64,000 nucleotides of DNA from Pseudopedobacter sp035496935 (GTDB lineage: Bacteria > Bacteroidota > Bacteroidia > Sphingobacteriales > Sphingobacteriaceae), in NCBI GenBank assembly GCA_035496935.1, contig DATJED010000018.1:209048-273047 (forward strand), read 5' to 3'. The notes beneath the pieces were generated by a model. That model saw only the letters and a program-made list of their open reading frames with translations. It did no database searches and was not told the DNA's origin. A program made the position numbers and the translations under genes. Positions within the stretch are counted from its first letter, which is position 1, and each line of letters begins with the position of its first letter. Positions 58,419 through 64,000 of this stretch are shown piece after piece.

Positions 58419-59189
58419 ATGCAATATAGCAACATCTTAACTGAATACGATGGTGATATTTTGAAAATCACTATTAATCGTCCAGAAAAATTAAACGCTT
58501 TAAATAAACAAACGCTTGCAGAGATTAACCATATTTTGGTGGATGCGCTAAAAAATCCAGCAATCGGCGGAATTATTATTACTGGTTCTGGTGAAAAAGC
58601 TTTTGTGGCAGGTGCTGATATTGCCGAGTTTTCTAATTACAATTCGCAACAAGGAGAAGAATTGGCCAAAGACGGACAAGCAAAAGTTTTTGATTTAATT
58701 GCCAATGCGCAAAAACCAGTGATTGCCGCAATTAACGGATTTGCACTCGGTGGGGGCTTAGAGCTAGCAATGGCCTGTCATATTAGGTTTGCAAGCGAAC
58801 AAGCCAAACTTGGTTTGCCGGAAGTTACATTGGGTTTAATTCCCGGTTATGGTGGCACACAACGGTTAACAGAGTTAGTAGGCAAAGGAAGGGCTCTGGA
58901 AATGATTTTAAGTGCAAACATGATTGACTCAACAGAAGCGCTAAGAATCGGCTTAGTAAACAAAGTTTTTCCGCTAAACCAGCTTTTAGCCGAAAGCACA
59001 AAACTTTTGAAAACTATTCTTTCACGTTCGCCAAGCGCTGTTGGTGCAGCAATTTTGGCGGTTAACTCGGCAAAAAAAGCAGATGGATATCAAACTGAGA
59101 TCAAGGAGTTTGGAAAATGTTTTGGGAATAAGGATTTTAAAGAAGGCGTAAGTGCCTTTATAGAAAAAAGAAAAGCAAATTTTAAATAA
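58419..59189 (+). CDS. Enoyl-CoA hydratase/isomerase family protein
   Basis: A 256-residue crotonase-fold protein. INRPEKLNALNKQTLAEI (about 19-36), GSGEKAFVAGADIAEFSNYN (oxyanion hole), and AAINGFALGGGLELAMACHIRFASEQAKLGLPEVTLGLIPGYGGTQRL (hydratase Glu pair) are typical of short-chain enoyl-CoA hydratases. Length and C-terminus fit beta-oxidation or butanoate-type enzymes. No other fatty-acid gene is adjacent, so the pathway is unassigned. A 230-bp AT-rich upstream gap shows no exact promoter box. Confidence 0.9.
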   Translation: MQYSNILTEYDGDILKITINRPEKLNALNKQTLAEINHILVDALKNPAIGGIIITGSGEKAFVAGADIAEFSNYNSQQGEELAKDGQAKVFDLIANAQKPVIAAINGFALGGGLELAMACHIRFASEQAKLGLPEVTLGLIPGYGGTQRLTELVGKGRALEMILSANMIDSTEALRIGLVNKVFPLNQLLAESTKLLKTILSRSPSAVGAAILAVNSAKKADGYQTEIKEFGKCFGNKDFKEGVSAFIEKRKANFK

Positions 59190-59306
59190 TTTAATAAATA
59201 AAAATTAATTAATATTCTTTATAATTAATTATGTAGAAAGTTTTTCCCAGTTCAAATAAATATTTATATTCGCTTAACCCAAACTTAATTGGAAAAATAC
59301 TAGTCC

Positions 59307-60731
59307 ATGAAAAAGATACTCATCGTTGATGACGAAGTAAATATTGGTTTGTTGCTATCTAAATTTTTAGCCCGCAACGGCTTTGAAGTGCAAACCGCAA
59401 CTTCTGGGGTTTCGGCTTTCGAAATTTTAGAAAAAGAAACCTTTAATTTAGTTCTCTGTGATTTTAGGTTGGAAGATACTGACGGTAGGGAGATATTAAA
59501 AAAGATAAAAATTAAATATCCACGCACCGGGGTAATTATTATTACTGGTTATTCTGATATAAAACTTGCGGTAGAGCTAATTAAAATGGGAGCTTATGAT
59601 TATATCACTAAGCCGCTTTATCCCGATGAGATTTTAAATACCATTAAAAAAGCTATTGACACGCAACAGGCTTTAAATGAGGAGATGGATAAGCCAAAAT
59701 CTTCATCGGAGGCGGGGAAAAACAGAGAAGTAAACAGTCAGGATTTCCGCCAGGAAGAATACGTAGTGGGGCAAAGTGCTCCGGCAAAAGAACTGATACG
59801 CCAGATAGAGTTGGTAGCTCCTACAACGTACAGTGTGATACTAATCGGCGAAAGCGGGACAGGAAAAGAGTCAGTAGCAAAAAGTATCCATTTAAAAAGC
59901 CCGAGAAAAGACAAGCCCTTTGTAGCAATGGACTGCGGGTCTTTAACAAAAGAATTGGCAGGTTCCGAATTTTTTGGACACGAGAAAGGATCTTTTACCG
60001 GAGCCTTATATACCAAAATTGGTCATTTTGAAATGGCGAATGGGGGTACTTTATTTTTAGATGAAGTAGGTAATTTATCTTACGAAATTCAGGCAGCTTT
60101 ACTGCGTACCGTTCAAGAGCGTAAAGTAAAAAGAATCGGCTCAACCAAAGAAATTGATTTGGATGTCCGCATTATTGTTGCAACCAATGAGAATTTAATT
60201 GATGCCATTTCAAAAGGAAAATTTAGGGAGGATTTATACCACCGCTTTAACGAATTCGGTATTTATATGCCTCCTTTAAGAGAACGCGGGAAAGACATCA
60301 TGATTTTTGCCGAATACTTTCTGCTTTCCGCAAATAAGGAACTAAACAAAGATGTAAAAGGTTTTTCCCCAGAAGTTGAGGAAAGCTTTTTAACCTATCC
60401 TTGGCCAGGAAACGTAAGGGAACTGAAAAATGTATTGAGGCGAGCGGTATTACTAACCGAAGGTGATTTTATCCAAACAAAAGCTTTACCGCTCGAAATT
60501 TCAACATTTTCAAAAGTTTCGGCTTTTGAAAATGCAGTGGAAAGCGTAAGCACCAATAACAACAATAAAGAGAAAAAACTCGATTTAAAAAACGCTGCTA
60601 TGGAGGCAGAGTATGATACCATTCTCAAAGTTTTAAAAGAAGTTAATTTCAATAAAACAAAAGCAGCGCAAATTTTAAATATCGACCGTAAAACGTTGTA
60701 CAATAAAATGAAAGCAATTAATATGGATTAA
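59307..60731 (+). CDS. Sigma-54-dependent response regulator (NtrC family)
   Basis: A 474-residue regulator. The receiver domain (about 1-120) has KKILIVDDEVNIG, LVLCDFRLEDTDG with the acceptor Asp, and YDYITKPL. The AAA+ domain (about 150-385) has GESGTGKESVAKSIH (Walker A), GSFTGALYTKIGHFEMANGGTLFLDEVG, and RERGKDIMIFAEYF. The loop that contacts sigma-54, normally GAFTGA, reads GSFTGA. The Fis-type helix-turn-helix ends the protein (KAAQILNIDRKTLYNKMKA). It lies 15 bases upstream of a membrane histidine kinase gene, so it is likely its cognate output. A TATATTCG box (59265-59272) is a weak promoter candidate. Confidence 0.93.
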   Translation: MKKILIVDDEVNIGLLLSKFLARNGFEVQTATSGVSAFEILEKETFNLVLCDFRLEDTDGREILKKIKIKYPRTGVIIITGYSDIKLAVELIKMGAYDYITKPLYPDEILNTIKKAIDTQQALNEEMDKPKSSSEAGKNREVNSQDFRQEEYVVGQSAPAKELIRQIELVAPTTYSVILIGESGTGKESVAKSIHLKSPRKDKPFVAMDCGSLTKELAGSEFFGHEKGSFTGALYTKIGHFEMANGGTLFLDEVGNLSYEIQAALLRTVQERKVKRIGSTKEIDLDVRIIVATNENLIDAISKGKFREDLYHRFNEFGIYMPPLRERGKDIMIFAEYFLLSANKELNKDVKGFSPEVEESFLTYPWPGNVRELKNVLRRAVLLTEGDFIQTKALPLEISTFSKVSAFENAVESVSTNNNNKEKKLDLKNAAMEAEYDTILKVLKEVNFNKTKAAQILNIDRKTLYNKMKAINMD

Positions 60732-60746
60732 CCTTTACCCCTTAAC

Positions 60747-63572
60747 GTGGCTATCAACAAAATCTCACTCCAAAAAGAACAAAAAGGCATCAATATCCCT
60801 ATGGGGTATTTTTGGGCGATCTTTTTAATATGTATTACCCCAACTATATTGTCGATGTTGGGTGTGGAGGTCAGCTACAATGGCTATAGGGTTATCAATT
60901 TCTCTAAAATAGCCGAAGGAATTGCTACAGAGCTTATCCTGGGAAAAACTTTTTCAACTGTTTGGATTGTTTTTAGTATCGCAGTAGGAGTTTTTACCTG
61001 TATTCTCACGCTTATTGATTTTAAGGTGAAAAACGATGTTGCAGCACCAATAATTGGTTTGGTGATGTTGGCGATGTCAATATTTGAAATGGTTCACCTG
61101 TTGGTGGTTTTTGGAGTTTTAAAAACACACCTCGATCTAGACCAAGCCATATACATGAGCTGGTTTATAAGTAGCATGTTAAAAGTTGTGCTCCTTTTTA
61201 TCGGAACCATCATTATCCTCAAAATAAAGTATAAGCAAGATGCCATTATTGAGAAAAGAACTGCCTTAATACGATCAGTAGCAGTTGTGTTTGCTTTGCT
61301 TACACTTGTGGCTTTGTTTTCATTGTTCTCGCTAGAAACAGTTAAGCCGGTATTCATACAAAGAGATGCTTTTTTTACCCATCCAATGGAGATAGTAAGC
61401 ATCATTTTTTATCTAATGTGGGGCGGTGTTTTAATGCCCAAAGTATTGAAAAAGCATAGTGGAATCTTTTTTCAGATGCTAATTTTAAGTATGATACCCG
61501 CCATATTTGCCAATGCGCACATGGCCGTGTTCTTCAAAAATTTTGATATTGAATACAATTTTGCACAGTTCTTAAGATTTTTCGCCTATGTAATTCCGCT
61601 GTTAGGTATCAGCTTAACTTATTCCAGAAATATCTCTAAACAACATCAAATGAATTTGATGTTGGACGAAGAGATTAAATCGAAAGAAAAGATACAACAA
61701 GCGCTGGAACGTAGGCAAAACCTATTACAAAACGCCGAAAAATTGGCTAATATGGGTAGCTGGGAGTTAGATGTAGCTACCCGGGAAATCAACTTTTCTG
61801 ATGCTCTGTATAAAATATTTGGATATATGCCCAATTCTATTTCGCCAGATTTGGAGCTCATGTACAACATGATTATACCCGTTTACAGAAACGAGTATAA
61901 AAAGATGTTGGACAATGCCATTAAAAATCAATCGTCTTTCAATACCGAATATGAGGTGCTTTGGGTAAACGGACAAAGGCGTTATATTTTAGCGCAGTGC
62001 CGGTATATTCCAACAGATAACAAAGTAATAGGAACATGTTTGGACATTACCGAATTAAAGGAAACCACGCAAAAGTTATCACAAAACGAAGCATTGTTAA
62101 AAGAAGCAGAGTCTATTGCGCATAACGGAAGTTTCGAGTGGTTTGCAGGTATTGATCACTTTTTTTGGTCTGAAGAACTTTTCAGAATTCATGGTTACGA
62201 GCCAAATTCTGTCGAAATAACTTTGAATTTTTACATGATTTTAATTCATCAGGATGATTTAGAAAAATGTAAAAATTATGTTGAAAGCATGTTTGCCAAT
62301 AAAACAAATTTTGCTTTTGAATACCGAATCATCAGACCGGATAAAACAGTTAGGTACGTTTATTTAACCGCAAAATTGGTATTGGATGATGAAGGGAATA
62401 TCATTAAAATTATAGGTAACATCCAAGACATTACTGAATTAAAGAACGCGGCTATATTACTCGAAAAAACGGAGAGCATTTACAAAACCATTGCCAGTAA
62501 CGTTCCGGATTCTATAGTTTTAATGTTTGATAAAACTTTTAGGCTTATTCTTTTTGATGGTCCAATTATTAAAAACTTCAATTTCGAAAGCAGTCTTAAA
62601 CCTGGTGTTCACTTAAAAGAACTTGTAGCGTCAGGGGAATACGATTATAATTATCAAATCTTAGAAAGAGCTTTTAAAGGAGAAGAAATTCAGGAAGAAC
62701 GCGAGTTTGAGGATAAAACTTTTATGATTGATTATAAACCGGTAAAAAATGTTTCCGGTGAAGTATTTAACGTAATGGTTGTAATGCATGATATCACAGA
62801 AATTAAAAACGTACAGCGCAGTTTAGAACTAAAAGTTGAGGAATTAAACAATTCAAATCAGGATTTGGAGCAGTTCGCTTACGTTGCCTCTCATGATTTG
62901 CAAGAACCGCTTCGCAAAATAAGGGCTTTTGGCGATAGGCTGCAAAGCAAGTTTAACAAGGACATCAGCGAAGAAGGCCTGGATTATATAAAAAGAATGC
63001 AAAGCGCATCAGAACGTATGCAAACGCTGATTGATGATTTATTAACTTATTCAAGAGTAACACGTACAGATGAAGGTTTTGTAGAAGTTGATTTACACGA
63101 AGAAATCCAAAAAATTCTTGAAGATTTAGAATATACTATTGAAAAGAAAAACGCCACTATCGATTTAATGGTTAACCATACCATTTCTGCAATTCCGGGT
63201 CAAATAAGGCAACTTTTACAAAATCTGTTGAGCAATGCCATTAAATTTACCCAAGAAGGGATTAACCCGGTTGTAGAAATAAAGAGCGAGATTTTAAAAG
63301 GCAGTTTGTTAGATATTCCAGAACTGGAACAAAACAAAGATTACTGTCGCATCAGCGTTCAAGATAATGGAATAGGCTTCGACCAACAATATTCCGACAA
63401 AATTTTCGAACTTTTTCAGCGCCTGCATACCCGTAACGAATACCAGGGCACCGGAATTGGTTTGGCGGTATGTAAGAAAATAGTGGATAAGCATAATGGG
63501 CTTATTAATGTTACCAGTAAACAAAATCACGGGACTAAATTTGTTATAATTTTACCCGTCCAGCATTTGTAG
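60747..63572 (+). CDS. Membrane PAS histidine kinase
   Basis: A 941-residue kinase starting with GTG. About eight N-terminal membrane helices (residues 18-295) form a MASE-like integral sensor module with few periplasmic residues. Three PAS domains follow (about 320-440, 445-560, 570-690). The catalytic core has LEQFAYVASHDLQEPLRKIRAF (phosphoacceptor His near 709), then NLLSNAIKFTQEG, VQDNGIGFDQQYSDKIFELFQRLHTRNEYQGTGIGLAVCKK. The core is close to that of the giant kinase at 16650. It sits 15 bases after the sigma-54 regulator and five bases before a receiver gene, so the operon is compact. Confidence 0.92.
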   Translation: MAINKISLQKEQKGINIPMGYFWAIFLICITPTILSMLGVEVSYNGYRVINFSKIAEGIATELILGKTFSTVWIVFSIAVGVFTCILTLIDFKVKNDVAAPIIGLVMLAMSIFEMVHLLVVFGVLKTHLDLDQAIYMSWFISSMLKVVLLFIGTIIILKIKYKQDAIIEKRTALIRSVAVVFALLTLVALFSLFSLETVKPVFIQRDAFFTHPMEIVSIIFYLMWGGVLMPKVLKKHSGIFFQMLILSMIPAIFANAHMAVFFKNFDIEYNFAQFLRFFAYVIPLLGISLTYSRNISKQHQMNLMLDEEIKSKEKIQQALERRQNLLQNAEKLANMGSWELDVATREINFSDALYKIFGYMPNSISPDLELMYNMIIPVYRNEYKKMLDNAIKNQSSFNTEYEVLWVNGQRRYILAQCRYIPTDNKVIGTCLDITELKETTQKLSQNEALLKEAESIAHNGSFEWFAGIDHFFWSEELFRIHGYEPNSVEITLNFYMILIHQDDLEKCKNYVESMFANKTNFAFEYRIIRPDKTVRYVYLTAKLVLDDEGNIIKIIGNIQDITELKNAAILLEKTESIYKTIASNVPDSIVLMFDKTFRLILFDGPIIKNFNFESSLKPGVHLKELVASGEYDYNYQILERAFKGEEIQEEREFEDKTFMIDYKPVKNVSGEVFNVMVVMHDITEIKNVQRSLELKVEELNNSNQDLEQFAYVASHDLQEPLRKIRAFGDRLQSKFNKDISEEGLDYIKRMQSASERMQTLIDDLLTYSRVTRTDEGFVEVDLHEEIQKILEDLEYTIEKKNATIDLMVNHTISAIPGQIRQLLQNLLSNAIKFTQEGINPVVEIKSEILKGSLLDIPELEQNKDYCRISVQDNGIGFDQQYSDKIFELFQRLHTRNEYQGTGIGLAVCKKIVDKHNGLINVTSKQNHGTKFVIILPVQHL

Positions 63573-63577
63573 TAATT

Positions 63578-63979
63578 ATGGAAAAATTTTTTTGGATAGC
63601 CGACGACGATCCGGACGATAGAATGATTATCAAGGATGCTTTTGAAGAAAACCATTTTGTGGATTCCCTAGCTTTTTTTGAAGATGGAGAAAAGATATTG
63701 AACCAGTTCGAGAGAGAATCAGAGATTTTAGGATTTAAATATCCGTCTTTGCTGATACTTGACCTTAATATGCCGAAAGTCAACGGTTTAGAACTTTTAA
63801 CTCAGTTAAAAAGCAATAAAAAAACCAAAAATATCCCGGTTATTATTTTATCCACTTCTAAAAGTACACGCGACAGAGAAAGAGTATTAAAATTAGGTGC
63901 GGATGATTTTATAACAAAGCCCTTTAGTTTTGATATAATGATAGAAATTACTCGTAATTTAATTGAGAAATATGGCTGA
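63578..63979 (+). CDS. Single-domain response regulator
   Basis: A 133-residue receiver of the same type as the protein at 16209. WIADDDPDDRMIIKDAFEENHF supplies the acidic pocket, YPSLLILDLNMPKVNG the acceptor Asp, IPVIILSTSKSTRDRERV the switch Ser/Thr, and DDFITKPFSFD the conserved Lys. No output domain. Its stop overlaps the ATG of the next frame by eight bases, and it follows the kinase by five bases, so it most likely relays phosphate from that kinase. Confidence 0.92.
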   Translation: MEKFFWIADDDPDDRMIIKDAFEENHFVDSLAFFEDGEKILNQFERESEILGFKYPSLLILDLNMPKVNGLELLTQLKSNKKTKNIPVIILSTSKSTRDRERVLKLGADDFITKPFSFDIMIEITRNLIEKYG

Positions 63980-64000
63980 TATGAAACCCGTTAAAGTTTT
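63972..64000 (+). CDS. Start of the next operon gene (partial), probable response-regulator type
   Basis: Nine codons and two bases are visible (MADMKPVKV...). The start overlaps the preceding receiver stop, and MKPVKV reads like the first strand of a receiver domain. By analogy with the operon at 15189-21881 the product may be a receiver-PAS protein. ATGs at 63972 and 63981 are both possible. The window ends before any motif. Confidence 0.4.

Noticed and set aside
1..64000. tRNA, rRNA, integrase, prophage or toxin-antitoxin loci
   Set aside because: Both strands of all gaps longer than about 70 bases were read for tRNA-like arms, and translated frames for integrases, transposases and toxins; none was recognised. 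A dedicated scan could still find weak cases.

Overview
The window looks like a chromosomal segment of a Bacteroidota species, most likely Sphingobacteriaceae (Pedobacter or Mucilaginibacter relatives). This rests on several features. DNA is AT-rich, and promoters use the Bacteroidota -7 box TAnnTTTG. There are two SusC/FecA-like TonB receptors, an OstA-like LPS-transport protein, the Bacteroidota form of dihydroorotase, and an arginine pathway built on a modified-ornithine carbamoyltransferase. No rRNA, tRNA, CRISPR array, transposase or phage genes were recognised.

Layout. 1-103 is the start of a SulP-type transporter. 372-4762 is a small Cys-motif protein, a TonB receptor and a PepSY membrane protein, read as a metal-uptake unit. 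4893-12412 holds dihydroorotase, dnaX, a glycosyltransferase, a BtuF-like binding protein and an oligopeptide-binding lipoprotein. 12738-14822 is a second TonB receptor. 15189-21881 is a three-gene phosphorelay headed by a 1743-residue kinase with about eleven PAS domains. 22092-28308 holds a lactonase-family protein, an L,D-transpeptidase-like protein, glycyl-tRNA synthetase, a secreted protein and a zinc phospholipase C-like protein. 28531-35479 holds rpsT, radC, a VWA/AAA+ pair, a lipoprotein, a phosphoesterase and a UbiA-like protein. 35571-46881 holds pdhB, tilS, an OstA-like protein, rdgB, a chaperone pair with surA, moxR and small unknowns. 47076-47804 is a fatty-acid desaturase.

48225-57231 is the arginine cluster: GNAT acyltransferase, argG, argC, argD, argF-like, argB, proC and an argE-like gene, all on one strand, with no argH in the window. 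Two four-helix-bundle genes of the 23S rRNA intervening-sequence (IVS) protein family sit between argC and argD and between argD and argF-like. 57332-59189 holds an unknown TPR-like protein and an enoyl-CoA hydratase. 59307-64000 is a second signalling operon (sigma-54 regulator, membrane PAS kinase, response regulator, and the start of another gene) that resembles the first phosphorelay.

The most novel signal lies between genes. Each four-helix-bundle gene is enclosed by inverted-repeat arms that fill the spacer from one arg stop codon to the next arg start codon, like the ORF-plus-stem layout of 23S rRNA IVS elements. Many ORF-less spacers show the same two-armed plan: a purine-rich arm after a stop codon, then a pyrimidine-rich, partly complementary arm before the next start. 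These may be empty or decayed forms of the same element. A separate roughly 90-bp dispersed element carries an inner core that is inverted between two copies. Several genes also have their -7 box so close to the start codon that transcripts should be leaderless.
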